This document shows, in pieces, positions 22,641 through 32,690 of a stretch of DNA of 64,000 nt. The stretch is from contig NZ_LR217716.1 of NCBI RefSeq assembly GCF_900698935.1, positions 1 to 64,000 on the forward strand, read 5' to 3'. This DNA comes from Erwinia_E haradaeae_D. Its GTDB lineage: Bacteria; Pseudomonadota; Gammaproteobacteria; Enterobacterales; Enterobacteriaceae. The position numbers and the translations under genes were made by a program. Below the pieces are notes generated by a model that was not told where the DNA came from, ran no database searches, and was given only the letters and a program-made list of their open reading frames with translations. Position 1 is the first letter of the stretch. Each line of letters begins with the position of its first letter.

Positions 22641-24017
22641 AATTTATCCAAATAAAACTAATGATTAGAGTCATCTATGTTTTTATTGATATGAAAATAT
22701 ATTATGGAAGTTCGCGTATAGCGTGAATAGTTGTATCAACTTGATGTATGTTAAGCACGCACATCGCATAAGATGTGTATATCTTAAACTAATAATGAAG
22801 AAGACATATAGATGTTGTAAGAATGGTAATAACTCATTTGTTCTATATATTATGCATGAAAATAATAATATTATTGATACATAGAATGAGGATATCTGTA
22901 AGATATACGATAGTTATAATTTCATATGTATTATGATGTTTATATATTGAGGTGTTTACAAGTGTCATGTTTCGTATGTGTAAATCACTACACATTAATT
23001 GAGCAGAAAGTAACAATCTCTCTTGCCCTCATGCTACACTAGTTCAGTTTAGCATAAAAAATAATGCTAGTAAGACACGTTCTCACTAGTGGTAATCATA
23101 TACTATCTTGAATTTATATGGTTTTCCCACTGTTTTGTTAGATCATAGACTATGTCAAAATAAGGGATTTACAGATAAAAAATAGTTAACATGACACCAA
23201 TGTTTTTCAGTATACTTGGTTTTTCTGGAACAGGATTATGAAAATAAAAGTGTAAAATATCAGAATAGACCTATGATATCAGTAAGATCATATAGAAAAA
23301 ATATCAACATGGAACGATTGTATTCCTCAATGGTTTTATGGGAGATTATTTTTTTGTTGGAATTACACCTCTATAGCAGGTATGCTATTTACTACCTAAG
23401 TATACTCAGTACGTTTGCATACTCTATAAAAATAATTATTAAATGTTATGTATGTTGGTCAGGACGATATAGTCTTATTTCAGGTAATAAATATTAGGAT
23501 ATTCATAAAATTGTGTCTAACTATACTTAAAACCGCATTGAGTTCCATGCTTAAACTAAATATTAGTTTTATACTCATGTACAATAAACTGATTTATACA
23601 CCTATTATGCGTGATACTGCATCTTCTTTTTCATGTAAAAAGTTATATACATATTATGTATCTTCATACTAGCTTTAGAGACATCTAGAATAGGGTATTG
23701 GTTTACGTAATTGCTAATAAAAATATATGATGACTGGCATACCTTGAGCTAATATCGGAATATTTTTTATTCATTTGACTACTTATGCAAAAAAATACCA
23801 AAACTATTGCATAGAAATTCTATATACTCGCTCTCAGGCGCATGTGAGAGCTTCTCAAGCAGATAAAAGCAAGGTTGTTGCTGTCTATCCCTGCTTATTT
23901 TGTACAGGGTTACTCGTGTTTAATTACTCAATAGCAATTTAATGCTTGTAATATGAGATATTTAAATTTTTAAGTTGTGTACATCTAAAGATATGAGAAT
24001 AATTTGCAGTATTCTTA
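22641..24017. other. Region between gpmA remnant and antisense-RNA module; unknown relic
   Basis: Aligns with 61,835-63,348 of unit 4, most clearly at 22,980-23,540 against 62,210-62,780 (gctattt..actacc.gagtatac; gtgtc.aactatact.aaaac). A short plus-strand frame at 23,216-23,497 is the remains of a longer hydrophobic reading in both copies. I do not recognise the family. It may be a dead gene lost from unit 3, where the gpmA-module gap is shorter. Confidence 0.4.
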
Positions 24018-24095
24018 AACGCAAACAACCCTGATAGGGCGATTATCTTGGCAGACTTCACTATCAGGGCTTTGCGAATCGTTAGTGCATCTATT
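24018..24095 (-). ncRNA. Candidate replication-control antisense RNA, orphan copy 1
   Basis: Predicted RNA of about 78 bases on the minus strand. The promoter is TTGATT (24,126-24,131), 17 bp, TATTAT (24,103-24,108). The RNA folds into one strong stem, CGCAAA and CCCTGATAG pairing with CTATCAGGG and TTTGCG, with a 23-base loop containing CTGCCAAG. A T-rich run follows the stem, as in an intrinsic terminator. The layout (short RNA, single stem-loop ending as a terminator, CUGCCAA/UUGGCAG loop) is that of the RNAI/CopA class controlling IncFII/IncB/IncI RepA synthesis. A decayed homologue lies in the leader of the repA remnant at 31,566. No repA follows here. It could instead be only a terminator for bioB. 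Confidence 0.68.
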
Positions 24096-24102
24096 CAAAA
24101 TA

Positions 24103-24131
24103 ATAATATCATAATTAATATTAGTAATCAA
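24103..24131 (-). promoter_or_regulatory. Predicted sigma-70 promoter of orphan antisense RNA 1
   Basis: TTGATT and TATTAT separated by 17 bp, reading leftward into the stem-loop. The two other intact modules have the same -35 and spacing with TAATAT as -10. Confidence 0.65.
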
Positions 24132-24639
24132 GTGCTAGATATTAGTTTTTGTTAGAAATATTTCTGATCATATAGGGCAAGGTCGTGAATCCAAGTTTTT
24201 TGGTGAAACATGAGTGTACTAAAATGTTCTAATCATGATTGTTGGATTATTTTGAATCCTTCTTTTTTACGCTTAACTATAGTATAGCAAGAATATAAAT
24301 ACTCGATAGACTCTATCTACCATTTTGTAATTATAGAAACAATTTGCGAGAGATCAAAAATAATATATTCTATATAGAATAAGATGTAACTACTATGATG
24401 TCTATTATTTTATATATCCTTGTGCGATCAAATATTAAGATTTAATCTTTTAAATTATACCGAAAACTCCATGAGTTTTTATTCAAAAATCTATTGTTTT
24501 GTGTACAGTACAATATATAAAAATATATATTTTTTAGTGCGATTTATGATGATCAATAGCTAAAAATATATTTTAAGCGTCAGCAAGATGTATTTACGAG
24601 ATGAGCTTGCAGCATTGTAATATTTTTATGTGTCTACAG

Positions 24640-25640
24640 ATCATAGGTCTTTAGTGAGCCAAGATACATTCTCTGCATTCCCTTTATCAGTAGAGCAACA
24701 TTCAATTTTCATACCTGACTTCTTGAAACAGCAAGAGATCTTGCTCCTTAGCTGGATTAGATGTCGTAAGTCATTTATAGCCACCAAAGATAGAGTTCGC
24801 CCTCAGTCACAAAGCACTGCATTTAGATCTATGCATTCATACCTCCAAATTAGGTAATAGGCATACATCAGACTGTGGCATCATAACATATGCTACTGAA
24901 ATCGTGCTGAGAAAACCAGAAAGGTTCACGTCATTATTATGAGATAAGGGTGTTCCGGGTACTTTGCCAACTGATTTATAGGTACGCTTTCTGGCGACTC
25001 CGGTAAATTTGCTAATTGCGCTGCTAATCCTGTACAAGCATTAATCTTTTTACCTTTATTTATAATTTCACCAGAATATATTTTAATTACCTGTTTAACG
25101 TACTGCAGTCAGTATATTGAATCTTTTTCTGAGAGCTGCTTGTTGTAATCACACTACTAAAAGAAGTCTGGTGGAATATCCATATCATGATTATAGAACT
25201 TTAGCCCAGCTTCTGCTAAACTATCTTCTTTTTGATCGTCAAGCATATCTAATGTCATACATGTTTCTAATCGCACTATTTTCACGGTCTTGATCATTTC
25301 TTCCAACAGAGGCATATCACGATCGTGTAGTTTTTCCAAGCAACACGATACCAAAGCGCGTTAACACAGCTTTTTTGCTGCACGAGCAGCGTCAAGAATT
25401 TGTTCTAGATGTATGAGTTGTTTATCTGTTATTCCTGTGCTTTAGTGTGCACTTTGTGGATAATATTTGCAGTTTTCTGAATAAAATCCTGTTCGAATTG
25501 ATAGCCATGCATTCATTTTGAATTCGATTAGATTGACAATGTTGATGATATACTTTCTAAGATTTAAACAGTACATCACAAAGGTTGATCAAATAACGCT
25601 GTGGCCTGTTTTATTATCCAGAATGAAAAAGGTTGATATA
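24640..25640 (-). pseudogene. bioB: bioB remnant (biotin synthase), unit 2
   Basis: The best preserved bioB in the window, but broken into several frames. On the minus strand, 25,157-25,354 reads LHDRDMPLLEEMIKTVKIVRLETCMTLDML and AGLKFYNHDMDIPPDFF (E. coli [44 protein letters not shown]). 24,837-25,037 reads VGKVPGTPLSHNNDVNL and ISVAYVMMPQSDV. Around 25,440-25,480 the radical-SAM motif reads ENCKYYPQSA, so the third cluster cysteine (CKYCPQS in the family) is now Tyr. Frameshifts separate these pieces. Confidence 0.9.
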
Positions 25641-25795
25641 ATAGTTATTTGTGTAATATTCAAGGCAATATACATTTATCAGTACGCTGACTAGTTGAAT
25701 TCTAGATAAAGAACTATTCTTGCAATTTCCAACCTACATTTAGCAATATACTAGAATTAGTATATTAGTTTTACAAAAAAGGACTTTGGCTAATA
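25641..25795. other. Deletion junction: bioA to thiG missing in unit 2
   Basis: Only about 150 bases separate the bioB start from the thiS remnant. In units 1 and 3 bioA, nupC, thiD, thiH and thiG (about 6-7 kb) occupy this interval. No trace of them is recognisable here. Confidence 0.6.
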
Positions 25796-26012
25796 AATCT
25801 CCTTAAACTTTTTAAAATAATCTATGCTAAAAGCATATTGTTATTTTTAATCTGATAGCCTTTTTAGCACTATCATATACAATAGTTATTCATGATAGTG
25901 CACACAAACACCAGCATAGTGCGTAGAAATATTTTATACCAGTGCTGAATAAGTAGAAGCTATGATAAAATAAGCGAGGAGCCTCCACTAAAAATCATCA
26001 AATGTAACGTTG
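25796..26012 (-). pseudogene. thiS: thiS remnant, unit 2
   Basis: The start region aaatgtaacgttgatcatat matches the live aaagtaattttaatcatat, and gaggagcctccactaaaaat matches gaggaatctctacttgaaga. The rest is weakly alignable and has no open frame. Confidence 0.6.
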
Positions 26013-26853
26013 ATCATATGAATTTCTTTTTTAGTATCAACAAAACAAGCGGCGGCTCTATAACTTCTCTACGGATTTCGCGTATATTGTACAGTGAGGA
26101 TAGGCTACCAGCTAGCGTTAATTTTGTTACTGTTGTGACACCCCGTCAGAAAGATGTAGTTTTTAGCTATAGACCTTGCAAGAAGAAGATTCTTCCTGTC
26201 ACTTACATCGTCGCGAATGCCTATTAGAGTGACCTGTAATAAACACTCAATCGCTATGGGCATTCTAGAATTATCGCCGTTTTGTTACATCTTAAAAGCT
26301 AAAAAATATAGATACAGGTGTAATTAAGTGTCTTTCTAGGGGTTCAACAAAAAATTTAACCCAAAAACTACTGTGCGAGTATTTTCAAGGAGGGGAGTGT
26401 GTGTAATACAGATTTGCATTCATACCACGTCTAGTAATCATATTGTCGTTATGGTCTTAAGCAGTAATCACCTGCGCAGCAAAAATTGCTTATATACTAA
26501 TAAGTATCCTTTTATAATCCGTAAGAGAGGGAGATGTGGCGTACATCGAGAGCGCTAGGTGGCTAAGTGATTGTGTTTTTTATTTCTGAGTGTTATTGAC
26601 CGATTTGATTAGTTTAGTAGCAATGGCAGCCCTACTTGATAGGTGATATGCAAGAAATGATCACCTTTTAAAGTTAGTATATTTACTACACCTAATGTGT
26701 ACATAGAGTCCGGTAAGCTATTGGTTATTCAACGAATGTAGCTATAACAATACTATTGTAGATGGGCGCTCTATATTCTTTGTATTGCCTTCCTAATCTA
26801 GGATAAGCTAGCTTTTATTAGATTACAAAATTCTGAACATCTAGCATATTTGC
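26013..26853 (-). pseudogene. thiF: thiF remnant, unit 2
   Basis: Anchors to the intact thiF: gatttcgcgtatattgtaca (26,078), ggcattctagaattatcg (26,258), gaccgatttgattagttt (26,596) and ttctgaacatctagcat near the start (26,831). All frames are interrupted. It lies in the normal position downstream of the intact thiC. Confidence 0.78.
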
Positions 26854-27702
26854 TCCGGTTTTCCATAAAGCGCAGTGCTCCATAGAAATATATATTACTT
26901 TCTCTTACTATATTTTAGTGATCTTATTAATTCCTCATTCGTATTATTAAGGGTGGTAATTACTGAATAAATAACTCTGTGATACATGATAGCGGCCCTT
27001 TTTTATACGATCTAGAGTAATGCATTTTCAAATAACAAGGTTTAGAAAAAAAGCTTTTTACGATTGTTGCTAAAGTATTGATAAAAAGATGATGCAAGCC
27101 ATAAATAACCAAAAATGGGATAGATAGAATTCCTATGAGCTGTTATTGATAGGTGTATCTAACACTCAATTGATTGCTAAGAAAGTGTTAATGTAACTAT
27201 AATTTTGACGTTATTTCTAGAAAAAATTCTACCTATAATTTAATAATGTATTGGTACATCATTTAGATTAGAGATAACGCATCTCATCCAAATTGAATAT
27301 TAATAATTACGTACTACTCACTAAAATCATGTGTGACTCAGTATATACAGTAATAGACCATTAAGGTCTTACATAACACGAGAGTACTAGTATAATATGT
27401 GTTAGTAAGAGTGTGTTTAAAATACCATTATTTCTAGTGTTTTAGTTAATCACCCTGGGCAGTACGCTAATAGCACATGCCTTCTATGCATAATTCATAG
27501 CCGCACCTCTTAATCCTAAGAAAGAGCGGAATGCAATCAACAAATATTCTCCTTTCACAGAGGTTGATATACCTCATCACATTTCTATCCTTAAGCATTC
27601 TCTATTTATGATAGATAACGAAAGAGTGGATGCAATGAAGTTCTTCCGTTATGCATAACACTCTTCCATCTTTTTTTAAAACATATTAATGTTTTTTAGC
27701 TC
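26854..27702. other. thiC-thiF spacer, unit 2
   Basis: Homologous to 10,554-11,255 and 48,969-49,662. No recognisable gene and no clear terminator after thiC. Confidence 0.45.
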
Positions 27703-29505
27703 TTAATTTGGAATATGTGTGTTCGTATAGTTACGGATTTCTTGAGAAATTTGCATAGAACAAAATTTAGGACCACACATAGAACAGAAATGTGCACTTT
27801 TACTAGATGCCTGCGGTAATGTCGCATCATGATAAGTACGCGCAGTATCTGGGTCTAGCGCTAAATTAAATTGATCTTCCCAGCGAAAATCAAAACGTGC
27901 TTTTGACATAGCATTGTCACGTATTTGCGCTCCAGGGTGTCCTTTAGCTAGATCAGCGGCGTGAGCGGCAATTTTGTATGCAATTAATCCCTGCTTCACA
28001 TCTTCTTTGTTCGGTAAACCTAGGTGTTCTTTAGGAGTAACATAACATAACATGGCACAACCGAACCAGCCAATGAGTGCAGCACCAATAGCAGACGTAA
28101 AATGATCGTAGCCTGGTGCAATATCAGTAGTTAATGGCCCTAAGGTATAAAAAGGTGCTTCATGACAATTTTTCAACTGCTCAGTCATGTTTCTTTTAAT
28201 CATATGCATAGGGACATGACCGGGACCCTCAATCATAACTTGTACACCCTCTTCCCAAGCAATTTTAGTCAATTCTCCTAGAGTGTATAATTCAGCGAAT
28301 TGCGCTTTATCATTGGCATCTTGTATCGAACCAGGACGTAGACCATCTCCTAATGATAATGCTATATCATATAAGGCGCAAAGCTTGCAAATATCTCGAA
28401 AATTTTCATAGAGAAAATTCTCTTTATTATGTGAAAGACACCACTTAGCCATAATAGATCCACCTCGCGAGACGATACCTGTTAAGCGCTGAGCAGTCAT
28501 CGGAATATAACGCAACAGAACACCGGCATGAATAGTAAAATAGTCCACACCTTGTTCACCTTGTTCTACCAAGGTTGCACGGAAAACGTCCCAGGTTAAG
28601 TGTTCTGCCACACCATGTACTTTTTCCAGAGCTTGATAGATAGGCACCGTACCAATAGGGACTGGGCTGTTACGAAGAATCCATTCACGAGTCTGATGAA
28701 TATAGCGACCTGTAGATAAATCCATCACAGTATCTGCCCCCCACCTAGTGGCCCACACTAACTTTTCTACTTCTTCTTCAATAGACGAGGTTACTGCAGA
28801 ATTTCCAATATTAGCGTTAACCTTAACTAAAAAATTTCGCCCGATAATCATTGGTTCTAATTCTGGGTGGTTAATATTTGCAGGTATAATAGCACGTCCA
28901 GCAGACACTTCTTGCCGGATAAATTCCGGAGTAATTTTTGGTTGGAACAAACTGTTTTCGCTTACGTCATGATGTCCAATATTCTCACGTATGGCGATAA
29001 ACTCCATCTCTGGAGTAATGATTCCAGCACGCGCATAATGTAACTGAGTCACCCGACGATCTTTTCGTGCGCGACGAGAACGATGTAAGGCGGCCAATGC
29101 CATGCTCTTTCCTGTATCATGAGTGCACTGTTCATTACTATTAGAAAAATTGAGGCATGTATCAAGGGGGTCAGTATCCTGTCGCTCATCAATCCACTGT
29201 TCGCGAAGTCGGTGAATCCCAGCATTTAGGTTAACAGCTATTTCTGGATCTCCATATGGTCCAGACGTATCATACACTAATACTGGTTGGTTTGCTTCTT
29301 CACGAACAGAATCATGGCTTTGTCCACTTACTCGAGTAGGGCTAAGTTGAATTTCACGTATCGGTACTTTTATGTCCAGACGAGTACCTTTCAGATATAC
29401 TCTTTTAGAGTTAGGAAAAGCACTACTCGTAATGGTGTCTATGAAAGCTTGTGCCTGTGCACGATTTTCGCGGCGTGAAGTAGGAATGGGTGAAGATGAT
29501 GACAT
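27703..29505 (-). CDS. thiC: Phosphomethylpyrimidine synthase ThiC
   Basis: Radical-SAM enzyme converting aminoimidazole ribotide into HMP-P, the first pyrimidine step of thiamine synthesis, in the cytosol. The 600 residues (E. coli 631) align throughout: FPNSKRVYLKG, VYDTSGPYGDP, RRVTQLHYARAGIITPEMEF, NANIGNSAVTSS, WGADTVMDLSTGRYIH, LSLGDGLRPGSIQDAND, EGPGHVPMHMIKRNM, and the C-terminal cluster motif CSMCGPKFCSM. The C-terminal tail is about 25 residues shorter than in E. coli, beyond the catalytic region. GAGGA lies ten bases before the ATG. This is the only intact gene in unit 2 and the only live thiC here. The thiF and thiS downstream of it are dead, so the ThiFSGH half of the pathway must come from unit 3. 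Confidence 0.97.
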   Translation of the reverse strand: MSSSSPIPTSRRENRAQAQAFIDTITSSAFPNSKRVYLKGTRLDIKVPIREIQLSPTRVSGQSHDSVREEANQPVLVYDTSGPYGDPEIAVNLNAGIHRLREQWIDERQDTDPLDTCLNFSNSNEQCTHDTGKSMALAALHRSRRARKDRRVTQLHYARAGIITPEMEFIAIRENIGHHDVSENSLFQPKITPEFIRQEVSAGRAIIPANINHPELEPMIIGRNFLVKVNANIGNSAVTSSIEEEVEKLVWATRWGADTVMDLSTGRYIHQTREWILRNSPVPIGTVPIYQALEKVHGVAEHLTWDVFRATLVEQGEQGVDYFTIHAGVLLRYIPMTAQRLTGIVSRGGSIMAKWCLSHNKENFLYENFRDICKLCALYDIALSLGDGLRPGSIQDANDKAQFAELYTLGELTKIAWEEGVQVMIEGPGHVPMHMIKRNMTEQLKNCHEAPFYTLGPLTTDIAPGYDHFTSAIGAALIGWFGCAMLCYVTPKEHLGLPNKEDVKQGLIAYKIAAHAADLAKGHPGAQIRDNAMSKARFDFRWEDQFNLALDPDTARTYHDATLPQASSKSAHFCSMCGPKFCSMQISQEIRNYTNTHIPN

Positions 29506-31560
29506 GTGATCAGTTCCTCAAGAAATGATAAGGCGTGTACTTATCTAGAGTAAGCATTATGCCAAATAAAGACTTGCTTAGACTGGATAACCACTATTAA
29601 GTGGCTTTTTGTACATGCTTTTTATAAGTATTAGTAGTTCGCTCTTTATTCTATCTTACAATTGACTTTATTCTATACTTCAAGTTAGAAATTATTGATC
29701 TCTAGTACATTTATACTAAGTTTGCATTATGATCAATTTCAATATAAACATCGAGTAATTGTATGTCGACTAAATTACCGTTTAGGTGTGAATAACAAGA
29801 ATTTGTAAATACGAGTAAACAAAAACTCTCGCTGATATATCTGACGTAGTCATCAGTGAGTGCGCTAATGGTACTGATCTATCGTAATATTCAATATTGT
29901 TTAAGATTTTGTTATGAACTATTAAGTTAGTGATCCTCGGGATTAGAAGTTTGTATATAATCTTTAGTTATAGCAGTGATGATTATAAATTAGTATCTTT
30001 GTACTAAAAATATTAGTACTCTGTATTTTGAGAACATCTAAAGTAGATATCGCCTTTTTAACACATGTTCACTTAAAATAGTATGCTTTAGTAACTATAT
30101 TTCTATGAATATTTAAGAGATACTGATCAGTAATAATATAATATTCATTCCGTTATTAGAAAATAAGACTAGTAAGATTAAGAATACACGAGCGGTAGTC
30201 CGTGCTTAAAGAATCACATAGTCTCTAAATCTTGCTTATGAAAAGAGGTATTCTCTAGTATTTCAATTAAGATATCTTTTCTTGGTAATTTTAACTAGTA
30301 AAAGCAAAGGGGGACCTCAGTATTTTTAGGATAACATTCTCATCAAGACTATACTATTAAGTCTTTACTCAGTTATGGTATAAACTGTTTTTTAGTAAGT
30401 TAAGGTGTCAACGATTGTCACTTATAGTAAAGGGATTCCCTATATATTTTTGTTGGTTCTTTCACAACATTGTTTTATACTGTAGCTATAATTTAGCAAG
30501 GTAATTTACTATAAAATAGATTATTATTGCCATAATTGATAAAAAATATATTTTCCTTTTTCTTAAAGGCGTAAAAACCATTAACAAATAAGAATCTGGT
30601 TCTAAAGATATTTCTTTATTATGAAAATCATTAAAATAACAGCCAATAATATTTTTCATAATCTTTTTCGGTGAGATTAATAAGGTTAGTTACGACCTAA
30701 CACGTTATACGACAACTGCAAACGCATTCTTTATCATGAATACTATGGTTAGATATCATTCTTTCTATAGTTTTTAGTTTTTGAAGTAGTATTGCTTGAA
30801 GTATAAAAGTATCTTTCAAGACGAATTTACAACTTAGCACAAAAAATAGACATTCAAATATCCAGTGTATATACTATATGTATTATCCTATCACCTCACT
30901 GTAATGGTAATGATATCACATTCTGTGTCTTGTTAATAAGCGCTCACAGAAGCAGTCCAACAGATATTAAAATCTGTATTAGAGATCCTCAATCCATGAT
31001 TTTTTATTATCTGACTCAGAAAAATCAGCAATGCAGATGAGTGTTTGAGGATATAAAATAGAAAAATCATCACTGACCATTGAATATTAAACTATTAATG
31101 ATGTAGTTGAAATGTAATAGCAAAAACCATTACGAGCGCATGTCTTTTGATATATTAGGTTAGGTTGATTTAATACTAAGAGTATAAATTCAGATAGGCC
31201 AAATCATGTTATAACCATGAAGACAATTAGAAGTCTATAGTTTTTGTAACACAGGATTGGATTAGATTAGTTCAACTAATCAAAAGGGTTAGATCATCAG
31301 CTAATGCTTCGCTTTTTGAATTAACTAATAATCTACAGGAGCGTAGTGATAGAGCAGCTCGTTGATCCTTTTTTAAACTAGATTCTACCAAAATAGAAAG
31401 TCTAGCACTGTGCATGTGCCTAGTTTTCGACTAGTTTACGCAAATGATACGGGTATTATCCTGTGCAAGACGCCCCTATAAAGTGAGCAGGTGCTTGGGA
31501 GAAGAGAGAAGGAAAGATAGATAATCTTCCTTTAGTCAGTCCAAAGTACCAGTCCAAAAC
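29506..31560. other. Spacer between thiC and rep-control relic
   Basis: About 2 kb with no intact gene. The 100 bases upstream of thiC hold a small inverted repeat, ccactattaagtgg (29,592-29,605), but none of the conserved TPP-riboswitch words (CUGAGA, ACCUGAUCUGG). At 31,265-31,365 a plus-strand frame reads RLVQLIKRVRSSANASLFELTNNLQERSDRAAR before a stop. It is gene-like but unrecognised, and its position just before the rep leader fits a plasmid replication accessory gene. Confidence 0.45.
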
Positions 31561-31565
31561 GCAGA

Positions 31566-31646
31566 GTACCTAGATAGGGTGATCTCGGCAGACTTCACTA
31601 TCAGGGTCTTATGAGCGTTCGAGAGCGTATTCAAGAGGGATGCTTT
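31566..31646 (-). pseudogene. Decayed antisense-RNA module in repA leader
   Basis: Homologous to the modules at 24,018, 39,571 and 63,349: gatagggtgatctcggcagacttcac is readable here in pieces, followed by ctatcaggg. It lies about 170 bases upstream of the repA remnant. The left stem arm is mutated (tacctagatag, no longer complementary to ctatcaggg), the T-tract is lost, and the -10 position (31,641-31,646) reads AAAGCA on the minus strand although the TTGATT -35 (31,664-31,669) survives. It links the orphan modules to replication control. Confidence 0.7.
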
Positions 31647-31780
31647 ACCTAATGAATGTTAGCAATCAAATGTATGATCACACTTTTACCATCAGTTCTG
31701 CCATAAGCTCAGGGAGTGGTGGATAACCAAAGTTTATTTATTTTTTAAAACGAAATCTCAGACGTATAAAAAGTATTTTT

Positions 31781-32690
31781 ATGTCAAAAATCCATATCCG
31801 TGCTATTGTCTGCCAAAAGCAAATGTAAAACCGCCACGAATTATTCACGTGCTACGTCAAGCAGCACGTGATAATTTGCCATTCCAATACCAAATTTTGA
31901 AATTCTCTCCTGGTCATCATGCTATCACTCACAACCCACTAGGTAATTAGTGAGCGATGAACGCACATCGTTCCCGTGCCATTGACGCTATCATGGAATG
32001 TTTAGCGGCGCATGTGAATATTGTTACTGGTAAAGTTTATATGTCGTTCGCACAAATTTCTGATGCGTGCGGACTGACGACATAGAACATAGAAGGACAA
32101 CCTCTGTTACAGTCGCACCAGTCGTGCTATAAATGAGCATCTAGATGCTCTCGGGGCGGTTCTTTGTGATCAAATATAGGACAAGACGACTGGTGTTTAT
32201 ATTCTCAATATAATATGGGTTACTGAGTTATTTTTTGTATTGATTGGTTATGAGTACGGTAAATATTTAGCTGCACACAAACAGCAGTTATCCTGGGAGA
32301 ATCAGAAAATACGAGAGGCCTGTGCAGAACCGATTACTTTGACTAAGGCACGTCGTCGTACTAAAACAGAGCATGTTCGCAAGGGACCTTCGAGTACCGT
32401 ACTTTAAAATTAGCAAGAAGCAAAAAACCGTCGCGCTAGATAGATTGCAGGTATAGACGAGAGAAAAGAAAAGCTAGAAGGGGCATACTGTAAGACCTAG
32501 TAAAACTCTACTAATAAAGATAGAGTTATGGGCTAGAGTTATACTGAGCTCAACAAAATTATTATACAGCGATATTACTAAAAATGTGTAAGCACGCGAG
32601 TGTCCCGCCCGGAACAGGATAACTTTATAGAAACTTTTAGTAAAAGATATACGCACAAATTGTACGGGGTTTTTATTGTCCTTAATTAGG
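31781..32690 (+). pseudogene. repA: repA remnant (IncFII-type replication initiator), unit 2
   Basis: About 300 codons in several frames. Readable pieces, in order: PPRIIHVLRQAARDNLPFQYQ (about 31,830), NAHRSRAIDAIMECLAAHVNIVTGKVYMSFAQISDACGL (about 31,960-32,075, the counterpart of RRAIDALLQGLCFHYDPLANRVQCSITTLAIECGL in IncFII RepA), TTGVYILNIIWVTELFF, GKYLAAHKQQLSWENQKIREACAEPITLTKARRRTKTEHVRKG (about 32,258-32,385), and a C-terminus with EQDNFIETFSKRYTHKLYG. Several stops and frameshifts make it non-functional. It still carries a decayed control module upstream. This is the main evidence for a plasmid origin. Confidence 0.85.

Noticed and set aside
31440..31530. Possible tRNA or structured RNA before the rep module
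   Set aside because: GC-richer but no cloverleaf, no TTCGA-type T-loop and no CCA-compatible acceptor stem could be drawn.
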